NCBI GenBank assembly: GCA_018824925.1
Contig: JAHJFH010000116.1
Coordinates: 1-17,625 of the forward strand
DNA length: 17,625 bases
Direction of reading: 5' to 3'
Source of the DNA: Thermoplasmatota archaeon
Lineage (GTDB): Archaea > Thermoplasmatota > E2 > DHVEG-1
Each line of letters opens with the position of its first letter. Position 1 is the stretch's first letter. The notes under the pieces were generated by a model, which was not told the DNA's origin, ran no database searches, and saw only the letters and a list, made by a program, of their open reading frames with translations. Of the stretch, positions 1-8,300 are shown piece after piece. Both the position numbers and the translations under genes were made by a program.

Positions 1-1
1 T

Positions 2-1162
2 AGCCTACATAAACTAAAAGAAATCGGCAAAAAAAACAACATATCTGGGCTAATAATACATAATAAAAAAACCGTCACTCAACATGAACCATACGTTAAC
101 TGCACCGCCGGCCTTTGGGTACCCACTGCTGGGATCACACTACCCTACACCTGCACAATCGCCTTTGCAGAAACCGCCACAATAAATGGTGTAAACTTCT
201 TTCTCGAACATAAAGTCATCAACATACAAAATAAACAAAATCGTTTCACTATACAAACCACAAAAAACGAACTAACCACCGACATTCTCATAAACGCTTC
301 TGGATTGAACTGCCACAATATCCTCTCCATGGTAGAAAAACCAGATTTTAACATCTACCCCTGCCGTGGCGAATACCTGGTAATTGACAAAGCATATTCC
401 TCACTCATCAATTCCATGATCTACCCAGCACCTGTACCAGACCTCGGTGTCCTCGGCGTTCACATCACACCCACCATTGAGGGTAACATACTCCTTGGAC
501 CCAGCGCAGAATTCATCAAAGAACTTGATGACAAACAAACCACAAAAACAACAATGAACCAACTATTCAACGAAGCACAAAACCTCATCCCAACCCTCCA
601 AAAAAAAGCCATCATCAATGCCTATGCAGGAATACGCTGCAAACTCGCACCACCTGAACAAGGCGGATGGGCAGACTACCAAATATATGAAAACACTCAG
701 AAACCGGGGATGATTAACCTAATCGGTATTGAATCACCCGGACTCACAGCAGCACCAGCTATCGCTCAATATGTCACAAACATAATTAAAGGAAAAATCT
801 CGTTACAACCAAAAAAGAAAATCAAACCACGACCACAGTACCAACGATTTTATGACCTACCACAAAAAACCCAGGAAACCCTACTCCAAAAGGATAATCG
901 CTGGGGCCATATCATCTGTCGCTGTGAACACATCACCGAACGAGAAATCATCGATGCACTTTCCAATCCATTAGGTGCACAAACCATCTCCTCAGTAAAA
1001 TACCGATGCCGAGCAGGCATGGGACGATGCCAAGGCGGATTCTGTACACAACACATCATAAAAATCATGCAGCAACAATTCAACCAAAACATAACCGATA
1101 TACGACTTCATACACCCAATTCACATCTCTTCACAAGAAAAAACCGGGAGGAACCAACATGA
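2..1162 (+). CDS. GlpA-like FAD-dependent oxidoreductase with C-terminal BFD [2Fe-2S] domain (5'-partial)
   Basis: The frame is open from base 2 without a stop, so the gene starts upstream of the window; 386 residues are visible. The internal ATG at 305 is not the start, because clear family sequence precedes it. The visible part is the substrate-domain half of a DAO-type flavoprotein, like GlpA or LhgO: a CRGEYLVID segment, a GNILLGPSAE segment and the FAD-contacting GIESPGLTAAPAIA segment. The N-terminal FAD Rossmann motif is off-window. The last ~90 residues form a BFD-like iron-sulfur domain: CRC at 917-925, then a CRAGMGRCQGGFC cluster near the end. Likely role (family inference): oxidation of glycerol-3-phosphate or a similar 2-hydroxy substrate, passing electrons to the Fe-S centre and the next two gene products. 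Its TGA overlaps the next ATG (ATGA at 1159-1162), so translation is probably coupled. 2-hydroxyglutarate oxidase is the main alternative. Confidence 0.85.
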   Translation, partial: SLHKLKEIGKKNNISGLIIHNKKTVTQHEPYVNCTAGLWVPTAGITLPYTCTIAFAETATINGVNFFLEHKVINIQNKQNRFTIQTTKNELTTDILINASGLNCHNILSMVEKPDFNIYPCRGEYLVIDKAYSSLINSMIYPAPVPDLGVLGVHITPTIEGNILLGPSAEFIKELDDKQTTKTTMNQLFNEAQNLIPTLQKKAIINAYAGIRCKLAPPEQGGWADYQIYENTQKPGMINLIGIESPGLTAAPAIAQYVTNIIKGKISLQPKKKIKPRPQYQRFYDLPQKTQETLLQKDNRWGHIICRCEHITEREIIDALSNPLGAQTISSVKYRCRAGMGRCQGGFCTQHIIKIMQQQFNQNITDIRLHTPNSHLFTRKNREEPT

Positions 1163-2409
1163 AACACACCATGGCAGACATCGCTATCATTGGTGCAGGA
1201 CCCGCAGGATTAGCAGCAGCAGTCGCAGCCTATGACACCGGAATACACAACATCCTCATTCTTGATAGAAACAACTGGCTCGGCGGCATACTCCCCCAAT
1301 GTATACATGATGGCTTTGGTATAGAAGAAACAGGCACTTCCATGACCGGACCAGAATATGCAGAAATGTACACCGACATGGTAAAAAAACGTAACATACC
1401 CACATGGCAAGAAACAATGGCCCTGAAAATTACCAAAAACAATACTATCCACGCGATAAACAAAGAAGGATTACACCACATAAAAGCCCAATCAATAATC
1501 CTTGCCATGGGCTGCAGAGAAAAAACACGATGGAACGCTCTAATACCCGGAACACGACCCAGCGGTATCTACACCGCAGGTGCAGCACAGGCATTCATCA
1601 ACCTCTACAACATCATCCCCGGAAATAAAATCCTAGTTCTTGGATCAGGTGATGTTGGACTTATCATGGCACGAAGACTAAAATTTGAAGGGGCAGATGT
1701 GCTGGGCGTTGTAGAACTTCTCCCATATGCCAGTGGATTACCCCGTAATGTCGTTCAATGTCTCGATGATTACGACATACCGCTTTACCTCAACCATACA
1801 GTTACAAACATACAAGGAAAAGAACGACTAACCCATGTCACCATTGCTCTAATCAATAAAAATGGAGAACCAGTAGCCAATACGGAATCAACAATTCAAT
1901 GTGATACCCTCCTTTTATCATTAGGCCTCATCCCAGAAAATGAATTAACAAAAACCATCGATATACAACTTGATACAATAACCGGTGGATCAATTGTCAA
2001 TGAACACTTCGAAACAACCATGTCCGGAATCTTCACCTGTGGTAATTGCCTTCAAGTCTATGATACCGTTGATTTACTCGCCAAAAATGCAAAAAGGGCA
2101 GGTATTGCAGCTGCACATCATGTACTAGAAAAACCACCTGAGAATAAACAAAAAATATGTGTGAGAGCAGGAAAAAACGTTCAATATGTCATTCCGCAGA
2201 CTATTCAAAAACCAGGGCTACACACGCTCACCCTTCGAGTTAAAAAACCATGTGGGCCAGTACAGTTATATCTCAAAACAGATAAACAGATAATATCTAA
2301 AAAGAAAATACGATGGGTTAACCCAGCAAATATGTTAGAATTTCAAGTAAGGATTCCAGAAAATCTCTTCAAAGACAACAGATCCTTTGAGGTGAATATT
2401 GATGACTAA
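1159..2409 (+). CDS. FAD/NAD(P)-dependent oxidoreductase, partner of GlpA-like protein
   Basis: A 416-residue protein of the pyridine nucleotide-disulfide oxidoreductase fold. The FAD Rossmann motif is GAGPAG at residues 12-17. A second dinucleotide motif, LGSGDVGLIMARR, starts near residue 161, and the C-terminal FAD contact is IFTCGNC around 291-297. A further ~90 residues at the C-terminus look like a small beta-rich domain. I chose the ATG at 1159, not the longer reading from 1006: it has a GGGAGG ribosome binding site at 1145-1150, overlaps the upstream stop as ATGA, and is followed directly by the Rossmann strand. In bacterial loci (for example Thermotoga and Firmicutes) this family sits between a GlpA-like protein and DUF1667, as here. 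The likely role is moving electrons between the GlpA-like flavoprotein and NAD(P) or another carrier. The exact acceptor cannot be read from sequence. Confidence 0.88.
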   Translation: MKHTMADIAIIGAGPAGLAAAVAAYDTGIHNILILDRNNWLGGILPQCIHDGFGIEETGTSMTGPEYAEMYTDMVKKRNIPTWQETMALKITKNNTIHAINKEGLHHIKAQSIILAMGCREKTRWNALIPGTRPSGIYTAGAAQAFINLYNIIPGNKILVLGSGDVGLIMARRLKFEGADVLGVVELLPYASGLPRNVVQCLDDYDIPLYLNHTVTNIQGKERLTHVTIALINKNGEPVANTESTIQCDTLLLSLGLIPENELTKTIDIQLDTITGGSIVNEHFETTMSGIFTCGNCLQVYDTVDLLAKNAKRAGIAAAHHVLEKPPENKQKICVRAGKNVQYVIPQTIQKPGLHTLTLRVKKPCGPVQLYLKTDKQIISKKKIRWVNPANMLEFQVRIPENLFKDNRSFEVNIDD

Positions 2410-2776
2410 AGAACAAGAAATAACCTGCATCATCTGCCCTATCGGTTGTAAAATAATAGTACAATCAGATGGAACCACAGCAGAAGCTATAACCGGTCAT
2501 CGATGTAAACAAGGAATCATCTATGCTCAAACTGAAGCATTAGATCCTCGTAGAATGCTAACCTCATCCATCCTTGTCCATAATGGTACATGGCCGTTAG
2601 TAAGTGTAAAAACAATCAAATCCATTCCAAAAGAAAAAATATTCTCTGCTCTTAAGGAAATTCAGAAAACTGTTGTTGATGCTCCTATCAAGAGAGGAGA
2701 TGTATTAATTCACAATGTCGCACACTTATATATTGATATTGTGGCAACAAAAACAATTTCAATAAAAAAAAAATAG
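2402..2776 (+). CDS. DUF1667 family protein with four conserved cysteines
   Basis: A 124-residue protein. The N-terminus carries CIICPIGC (Cys9, Cys12, Cys16) and a fourth cysteine at Cys35 in GHRCKQG, a pattern suited to an iron-sulfur cluster or zinc. The DPRRMLTSS and PLVSVKT segments are characteristic of DUF1667. I prefer the ATG at 2402 over the TTG at 2399: GAGGTG at 2389-2394 lies seven bases upstream. It overlaps the previous gene by eight bases, so it completes a translationally coupled trio. The biochemical role is not established; the context suggests an electron-transfer subunit of the upstream flavoproteins. The C-terminus is Lys-rich and its A-run (2764-2773) lies in a convergent terminator region. 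Confidence 0.88.
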   Translation: MTKEQEITCIICPIGCKIIVQSDGTTAEAITGHRCKQGIIYAQTEALDPRRMLTSSILVHNGTWPLVSVKTIKSIPKEKIFSALKEIQKTVVDAPIKRGDVLIHNVAHLYIDIVATKTISIKKK

Positions 2777-2804
2777 AAAATAATTAGAGAGGAATTATTT
2801 TTAT
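2764..2804. terminator. Bidirectional terminator between convergent transcripts
   Basis: A 9-bp inverted repeat (AAAATAATT at 2777-2785, AATTATTTT at 2793-2801) with a 7-base loop lies between the convergent DUF1667 and isocitrate dehydrogenase genes. For the minus strand, the run of ten A at 2764-2773 (the lysine codons ending DUF1667) supplies a U tract. For the plus strand, the right arm of the hairpin supplies T residues. The stem is entirely A/T and therefore weak. Archaeal termination relies mainly on U tracts. Confidence 0.55.
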
Positions 2805-2823
2805 CTGGTCTTCATTATCTATA

Positions 2824-5097
2824 TTAGTCTTTAATGACTGCTAATGCTTCTAATGCGGTATTGAACGTTGTACTGGGACGCATTGCTTTTGTTGCTAATT
2901 CAAGATTTGGTTTGTAATAACCACCTAGATCAACTGTTTGTCCTTGTGCCCTATTTAATTCATTGATGATCTTTGATTCATTGTCTGATAGTAGTTTTGC
3001 TAGTTTGGTAAAACGTTTTTGAAGTTCGGTATCCTTTCGTTGTTCAGCTAATGCCTGTGCCCAGAATAATGTTAGGTAGAAATGGCTACCTCTGTTATCC
3101 AATTCATGAACCTTGCGTGATGGCGATTTGTTATTGATAAGAAATTTACTGGTTGCTTGTTCAAGTGTTTCTGCAAGAACTTTAGCCTTTACATTCTTAG
3201 TAGTTGTCCCTAAATGTTCTAAAGATACTGCAAGAGCCAGAAATTCACCGAGAGAATCCCATCGTAGATGCCCTTCTTCTACGAATTGTTGAACATGCTT
3301 CGGTGCTGAACCACCTGCCCCAGTCTCATATAATCCACCGCCATTCATGAGAGGCACAATTGAATACATTTTTGCACTAGTACCTACTTCAAGAATTGGG
3401 AACAAATCTGTCAGATAATCACGTAGCACATTGCCAGTGACTGAAATAGTGTCTTTACCATCCTTCATACGTTGTAATGAGAAACGTGTGGCTTCATCTG
3501 GGGACTTGATATGGATTTCTAGACCTTTTGTATCCAAATCAGCCAAATAACGATTTACTTTTTCGATGAGTTGTGCATCGTGTGCTCTGTTTTTATTCAA
3601 CCAGAACACAGCGGGCATTCCTGTTTCTTTAGCTCTAGTGACTGCGAGTTTTATCCAGTCTTGAATAGGAAGATCCTTTACTTGACACATTCGCCATATA
3701 TCTCCTTCTTCGACTGAGTGTTCAAGCAGTGTTTTTCCTGAAGCAGCAATGATACGAACTGTTCCATCACTTGGTATTTGAAATGTCTTGTCATGTGAGC
3801 CATATTCCTCTGCTTTTTGTGCCATAAGACCGACATTTTGCACAGTTCCCATTGTGGTTGGATTAAAAGCCCCGTGTTTTTTACAGAAATCAATTACTTC
3901 CTGGTAAACACTGGCATAGCTGCTGTCAGGTATCACAAATTTTGTGTCATATAGTTCACCATCAGGACCCCACATTCTTCCAGAATTACGAATTGCCGCG
4001 GGCATCGATGCATCAATGATGACATCACTGGGTACATGTATGTTTGTGATTCCTTTATCGGAGTTTACCATGGCAAGTTTTGGTCCATTTTTATAACAAG
4101 TCTGAATATCTGCCTCGATTTCTGCTCTTTTTTCTTCAGATAGATTTTTAAGTTTTGTATATAAGTCACCCAGTCCATTGTTGGGGTTTATACCTAGTTC
4201 TGCAAAAACTGATGCATGTTTTTCAAATACATCTTTGAAGAAAACAGAGACCACATGACCAAAAATGATAGGATCTGAAACTTTCATCATTGTTGCTTTC
4301 AGGTGTACGGAGAATAATACATTGTTCTTTTTTGCATCTTGTACTTGTTCTTTTAGAAACATGCGTAGTGCTTGTTTGCTCATAACTGTTGCATCGATTA
4401 TTTCGCCGTCCAGAAGGGTTGTTTTTTCCTTAAGGATTTTTTTATTTCCGTTTTGATCAGTAAACTCAATTCGGGCATCTCCAGCGGTTGCTTTGGTGAT
4501 AGTAGTTGATTTTTCGTTTGAACGGAGATCACCGTGACTCATGTGTGCTACATGGGATTTTGATTCTTTTGTCCATTTACCCATTGGATGTGGGTTCTTT
4601 TTTGCATAGTTTTTTACTGGACCGGGAACTCTGCGATCTGAGTTTCCTTCTCGTAACACAGGGTTTACTGCGCTTCCTTTTATCTTGTCATATCTGGCTT
4701 TGATTTCTTTATCAGCTTCAGTTTGGGGGTCCTCTGGATAGTCGGGGAGGTTATAGCCATGTTTTTGTAATTCTTTTATTGCTGCTTTCAACTGGGGGAT
4801 TGATGCGCTTATACAGGGTAGTTTGATGATATTTGCTTCTGGTTTTTTAACAAGTTTTCCTAATTCTACTAGATCATTTGATATTTTCTGATTTTCAGTT
4901 AGATTTTCAGGGAAATTAGCGATTATTCTTCCTGCAAGTGAAATATCTCGTGTTTCAACGTTTACTCCTGCTATCTTCGTGAAGGCTTTAATGATTGGTA
5001 AAAATGAGTAAGTGGCTAATGCTGGTGCTTCATCAACTTTTGTATAAATTATTTTCCCATAATATTCATTAGCTTTATCATTTTCTTCTTTACTCAT
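2824..5097 (-). CDS. icd: Monomeric NADP-dependent isocitrate dehydrogenase
   Basis: A 757-residue, full-length member of the monomeric IDH family (usual length ~740), unrelated in architecture to the ~400-residue dimeric enzymes of most archaea. It interconverts isocitrate and 2-oxoglutarate + CO2 with NADP(H) in the cytoplasm. Family landmarks: EAPALATYS at 23-31, GNSDRR at 151-156 (substrate/metal region), Lys267 in LKATMMKVSDP and Tyr432 in EYGSHDKTF (matching the catalytic Lys/Tyr of the Azotobacter enzyme), metal-ligand candidates Asp362 and Asp507, and Lys600-His601 with Arg612 at the positions that bind the NADP 2'-phosphate. The start is ATG at 5097 with GGTGG just upstream. It is the last gene of the aconitase/ATP-citrate lyase operon, 20 bases after the lyase stop. 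The context suggests reductive carboxylation of 2-oxoglutarate or supply of 2-oxoglutarate and NADPH. Horizontal acquisition from bacteria is possible. Confidence 0.97.
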   Translation of the reverse strand: MSKEENDKANEYYGKIIYTKVDEAPALATYSFLPIIKAFTKIAGVNVETRDISLAGRIIANFPENLTENQKISNDLVELGKLVKKPEANIIKLPCISASIPQLKAAIKELQKHGYNLPDYPEDPQTEADKEIKARYDKIKGSAVNPVLREGNSDRRVPGPVKNYAKKNPHPMGKWTKESKSHVAHMSHGDLRSNEKSTTITKATAGDARIEFTDQNGNKKILKEKTTLLDGEIIDATVMSKQALRMFLKEQVQDAKKNNVLFSVHLKATMMKVSDPIIFGHVVSVFFKDVFEKHASVFAELGINPNNGLGDLYTKLKNLSEEKRAEIEADIQTCYKNGPKLAMVNSDKGITNIHVPSDVIIDASMPAAIRNSGRMWGPDGELYDTKFVIPDSSYASVYQEVIDFCKKHGAFNPTTMGTVQNVGLMAQKAEEYGSHDKTFQIPSDGTVRIIAASGKTLLEHSVEEGDIWRMCQVKDLPIQDWIKLAVTRAKETGMPAVFWLNKNRAHDAQLIEKVNRYLADLDTKGLEIHIKSPDEATRFSLQRMKDGKDTISVTGNVLRDYLTDLFPILEVGTSAKMYSIVPLMNGGGLYETGAGGSAPKHVQQFVEEGHLRWDSLGEFLALAVSLEHLGTTTKNVKAKVLAETLEQATSKFLINNKSPSRKVHELDNRGSHFYLTLFWAQALAEQRKDTELQKRFTKLAKLLSDNESKIINELNRAQGQTVDLGGYYKPNLELATKAMRPSTTFNTALEALAVIKD

Positions 5098-5117
5098 ATA
5101 TCCACCAGTACCTTTTT

Positions 5118-6995
5118 TTATTTCACGACCTCTGGTTTATCAGGCATGAGGTAGAGGATGTCATCCCATGGATGGCGGTATAGTCGTTCATTGAGGCGTT
5201 TCTGATCCATGATATGGCCCATGAAGCCGATACTTCTTCCGAGGACAAAGAATGCATTAAGAATGCCAAGGTCAACGAATTCTCGTACTTGTTCTCGGGT
5301 GTATCCAATTCCACGGAGCATGTCACAGCAGAGGACACCGATACATCCATCGACATTTAGGATGAGGTTGTTTCGTTTTGAGGTGGTAAGTTTTTCTACT
5401 GCGAGAGCATAATCAAGTGTTTCGGTGTTTGGGAAATGTTTTAATGCATAATTTTTCATGATTTCAACACGAACGTCAGGGTTGGTGACTGATTTGATAC
5501 GATGACCAATTCCTTGGATATTGATGTTTTTGTTTTTCATATCCTTTACCATGAATGCTGGTTTTTCACCGGCATAGAGGAATTTAGTGAAATGATCTGC
5601 TGATCCTTGTACCGCTCCACCAAAACGTGGTCCGATAGTAAGCAACCCACTGACAAGTGAAGAGATGATGTCTTTTCCTGCACGTGCGGCAACGATGGAA
5701 TTATGTGCGCCGGATACCGCAGGTCCATGATCTGCGGTGACGAGTACAACCATTTCTATGAATTTAGTTGCCCATTTTGGTAGTTTCTTTTTAAACCAAA
5801 GTAAACCGATGACACCGCCAAGACCATAGTCATCTTCAAATATTTTACTGATAGGTATGCCGCAGTAGCGGAGTTCTTCACCACGGTCATCTGAGATGCT
5901 ACTGTTGAACTGTGTGGGCCGGCGGATCATTCCTTGTTTTAATGCTACTGCATAATCAACGGGGATGATGGGTGGTTCAACATCCGGTATTGGTTTATGT
6001 TTCCCGGATTTCACAAGTTTGTCAAAAGTCTTTTTAATTTGTTCGTCGAAATCATCAAAGGATTTGGGTATCGCTGCACCTGCTTCTTTTAAGGCCTTGT
6101 TTTTTGCATCTGCGGTTTCTCGATCTGCACCTGCTCGTGCTCCTGCATGACCAAATTGAACTTCTGCAGGGAATACTTTTGAGCAGGTACCAATACACCA
6201 TGCGACCACGGGTTTAGTGATTTTTTTCTTTTTTATTGCTTCGACTACCTCATATTCATCTGTTCCACCGACTTCTCCGAGAAGAACCATCATTTTAACA
6301 TCGGGATTTTTCTCATAGCGCATCATATGTTGGATAAATGTGGATCCTGGGTAGGCGTCACCACCGATTGCAACTCCTTCATAGACACCGTCGGTGTTCA
6401 TGGCAATAATGTTGTTTAGTTCATTTGATAGACCACCTGATTTGGAGACGTAGGCGACGCTTCCTTGTCGATGGAGTTTTGAGGCGACGATATTGTCCAG
6501 TTGTCCTGCAGTGTTGCCGATTCTGAATCCGCCTGCTGCGATTCCACCGACGGTAGCTGGGCCAATAATCCATTTGTTTTTGTTGTTGGCGATTCTGATA
6601 AGTTCTTTCGTTCGGTGTTCTGGTACACCCTCTGCGATTACGGCTACTGTACGGATAGTGTTGGTTTCGAGGGCCTCTTTTGTGGTTGGGTAGGCTGAGC
6701 GGAATGAAGCGAAATTGACCATGAAATCTGCTTCTTTATGGTGTTTGGTTGCTTCTGCTAGGGTGCGGTACATAGGTAGAAGTATTTCTTTAGTTCCCCA
6801 GAAGCATTTATGGGTTCCTTCTCTAGTGGGATTGACGATTGCAACAACGGATGGTTCTTCACGTCGACAAATATAATCAAAATCAAGCATGCGTTGTATA
6901 GCTCGTTGTTGGTAACCAAAGACAATTGCTTTTGTATGTTTATCCATCAAAGTATATTCTGGGCGTTTTTTTGTGGTAGTTTTTTTTGCTGCCAT
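5118..6995 (-). CDS. aclA: ATP-citrate lyase large subunit (CoA ligase/citrate synthase-like part)
   Basis: A 625-residue protein (Chlorobium AclA ~610), collinear with the C-terminal part of human ACLY; called AclA in Chlorobium numbering and ACLB in plants. Residues ~20-330 are succinyl-CoA synthetase alpha-like: a CoA-binding Rossmann region, GPATVGGIAAGGFRIGNT (145-162), and the phospho-histidine loop FGHAGA with His283. Residues ~345-620 are the citrate synthase-like domain: TADHGPAVSGAH (420-431, His423), GIGHR (His498) and LNVDG with Asp549, ending in the hallmark LYRHPWDD (605-612). All key residues look intact. With the small subunit it catalyses citrate + CoA + ATP to acetyl-CoA, oxaloacetate, ADP and Pi. 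The ATG at 6995 is one base after the upstream stop, and its ribosome binding site GGAGGGG lies within the end of the upstream gene. The citrate synthase domain alone is not an independent citrate synthase gene. Confidence 0.97.
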   Translation of the reverse strand: MAAKKTTTKKRPEYTLMDKHTKAIVFGYQQRAIQRMLDFDYICRREEPSVVAIVNPTREGTHKCFWGTKEILLPMYRTLAEATKHHKEADFMVNFASFRSAYPTTKEALETNTIRTVAVIAEGVPEHRTKELIRIANNKNKWIIGPATVGGIAAGGFRIGNTAGQLDNIVASKLHRQGSVAYVSKSGGLSNELNNIIAMNTDGVYEGVAIGGDAYPGSTFIQHMMRYEKNPDVKMMVLLGEVGGTDEYEVVEAIKKKKITKPVVAWCIGTCSKVFPAEVQFGHAGARAGADRETADAKNKALKEAGAAIPKSFDDFDEQIKKTFDKLVKSGKHKPIPDVEPPIIPVDYAVALKQGMIRRPTQFNSSISDDRGEELRYCGIPISKIFEDDYGLGGVIGLLWFKKKLPKWATKFIEMVVLVTADHGPAVSGAHNSIVAARAGKDIISSLVSGLLTIGPRFGGAVQGSADHFTKFLYAGEKPAFMVKDMKNKNINIQGIGHRIKSVTNPDVRVEIMKNYALKHFPNTETLDYALAVEKLTTSKRNNLILNVDGCIGVLCCDMLRGIGYTREQVREFVDLGILNAFFVLGRSIGFMGHIMDQKRLNERLYRHPWDDILYLMPDKPEVVK

Positions 6996-6996
6996 T

Positions 6997-8271
6997 TTAG
7001 TTCCCCTCCAGTGCCATATTTACTATTCGTGTCATATGTGTTTCAGGTCCGTATACTTCAATTGGTATTCCGAGTTCTTTTCCGAGTTCTCGCATGATGC
7101 GTAGTCCTTCTTGATAGTTGGGTCCGCCCCGGCGGACGAAGATTTTGACATTAGTGTCTTTGAGTTTCTTTTTGTAATCCCGAAGTGCCATGGTTATTCC
7201 CGTGAAGGTTTTTGCGACGTCGGTGAAGTTGGCGATACCGCCACCGATAAGAAGGAATTTTGGTCGTCCTTTTGGGTCTTTTTCACGGGTCATGAGATCA
7301 AGGACGGTACGTGCATATTCATAGGTTTCATCGGTTGAGGGATTACCACTGTATTCACCATAGTTAGCTAGTTCTTCTCGATAACCTAGATCAACGATAG
7401 TGTCGGTATAGATGACGCTGCCGCCACCACCTGCCACCATAGTCCATACACGTCCTTTGGAATTCAGTACGGTAAGTTTCAGTGAGGCGCCACTTTTTTC
7501 ATCCATCATTTTGATGTATTGTTCTTCTTTGGAGAGTTTTCGCCCGAAGGGTGCAGGAAATGAGATGTCTCCCCATTTGGTTCCACTTTCGAAATGTGCG
7601 GTGTCATCGAGTCGTGCGACAAGGTCGAGGGGTACGATGTTGTTTCCGGAGACGACAAAGGGATTGATTTCAAGATAAGCATAGCCGAGGTCTTTGTAGA
7701 ATTTGAAGAGTCCTTTGATGAATGATGCAAACATTTTTTGTTTATCTTTAGGGGTATCTTTGGGTAGGTGCTTTTCTATGGTGATTTTATCGATATCTTG
7801 GTCAACGGGGATCTGTATTTCTGCAACGGTGTCCCAGACAGATTCGATTTCAACTCCACCATGGTTGGAAACATAGATAGTGTCACCTTGTCGGTTGCTT
7901 TTAATTGCAACATAGAATTCTTTGTCATGTGTCACATAGGGTTCTATAAGGAAATGGGTGAGTTTGTCAGTGACTTTTCCAACGGTGGTTTCCTTGTTCA
8001 TTCGTTCTTTGATCCAGTTTTTGGCTTCTGGAAATGTTGCATTTGCTTTTATGAGTCCATGTTTTCCACGCTTGCCAAACAGTTGATCTGGTTTGACTAC
8101 AAGTTTTTCTTTGTTTAACCAGGGATATTTTTTTGGTAGATCATCAAGTTTCGTTGTTGGGTCTACTAAAACGATCTTTCCGGGATATTTGAAATCTGTG
8201 CTGAAATAATCAGACCAGTTTTTTGCAAGCATTTTTTTTCCATCATATTCTCTTATGCCTCTTTGGGCCAT
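6997..8271 (-). CDS. aclB: ATP-citrate lyase small subunit (ATP-grasp part)
   Basis: A 424-residue protein (Chlorobium AclB ~400), collinear with the N-terminal part of human ACLY (plant ACLA). It is the ATP-grasp, succinyl-CoA synthetase beta-like subunit. It binds ATP and citrate, and forms citryl phosphate with the phospho-histidine of the large subunit. Landmarks: LVVKPDQLFGKRGKHGL (57-73), FLIEPYV (107-113), YLEINP (199-204), the nucleotide/metal region near LDLVARLDDTA (215-225), MVAGGGGSVIYTD (278-290), NYGEYSGNPS (303-312), the citrate-binding loop GGGIANFTDVA (343-353) and VRRGGPNYQEGLR (379-391). A glycine (345) stands where human ACLY has Ser343 in that loop; the Asn, Phe, Thr and Arg ligands are kept. 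The ATG at 8271 has GGAGGA at 8281-8286. It lies 29 bases after aconitase and directly before aclA, the same aclB-aclA order as in Chlorobium. Confidence 0.97.
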   Translation of the reverse strand: MAQRGIREYDGKKMLAKNWSDYFSTDFKYPGKIVLVDPTTKLDDLPKKYPWLNKEKLVVKPDQLFGKRGKHGLIKANATFPEAKNWIKERMNKETTVGKVTDKLTHFLIEPYVTHDKEFYVAIKSNRQGDTIYVSNHGGVEIESVWDTVAEIQIPVDQDIDKITIEKHLPKDTPKDKQKMFASFIKGLFKFYKDLGYAYLEINPFVVSGNNIVPLDLVARLDDTAHFESGTKWGDISFPAPFGRKLSKEEQYIKMMDEKSGASLKLTVLNSKGRVWTMVAGGGGSVIYTDTIVDLGYREELANYGEYSGNPSTDETYEYARTVLDLMTREKDPKGRPKFLLIGGGIANFTDVAKTFTGITMALRDYKKKLKDTNVKIFVRRGGPNYQEGLRIMRELGKELGIPIEVYGPETHMTRIVNMALEGN

Positions 8272-8300
8272 ACGTACCCGTCCTCCATATCATGTTTTAT

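Noticed and set aside
1006..1158. Extension of the second oxidoreductase to an ATG at 1006
   Set aside because: It would overlap the BFD domain of the upstream gene by over 150 bases; the added residues look like a frame shadow, while ATG 1159 has a good ribosome binding site and the Rossmann strand right after it.
305..1162. Start of the first gene at ATG 305
   Set aside because: The same frame is open back to base 2 and encodes recognisable flavoprotein sequence, so 305 is an internal Met.
5118..5970. Citrate synthase domain as evidence of a citrate synthase gene
   Set aside because: It is continuous with the succinyl-CoA synthetase-like part and phospho-His loop in one chain, and ends with the ACL hallmark motif.
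7768..8118. A 116-codon plus-strand open frame
   Set aside because: It lies fully antisense to the ATP-grasp subunit and its product is Phe/Cys-rich with no family features.
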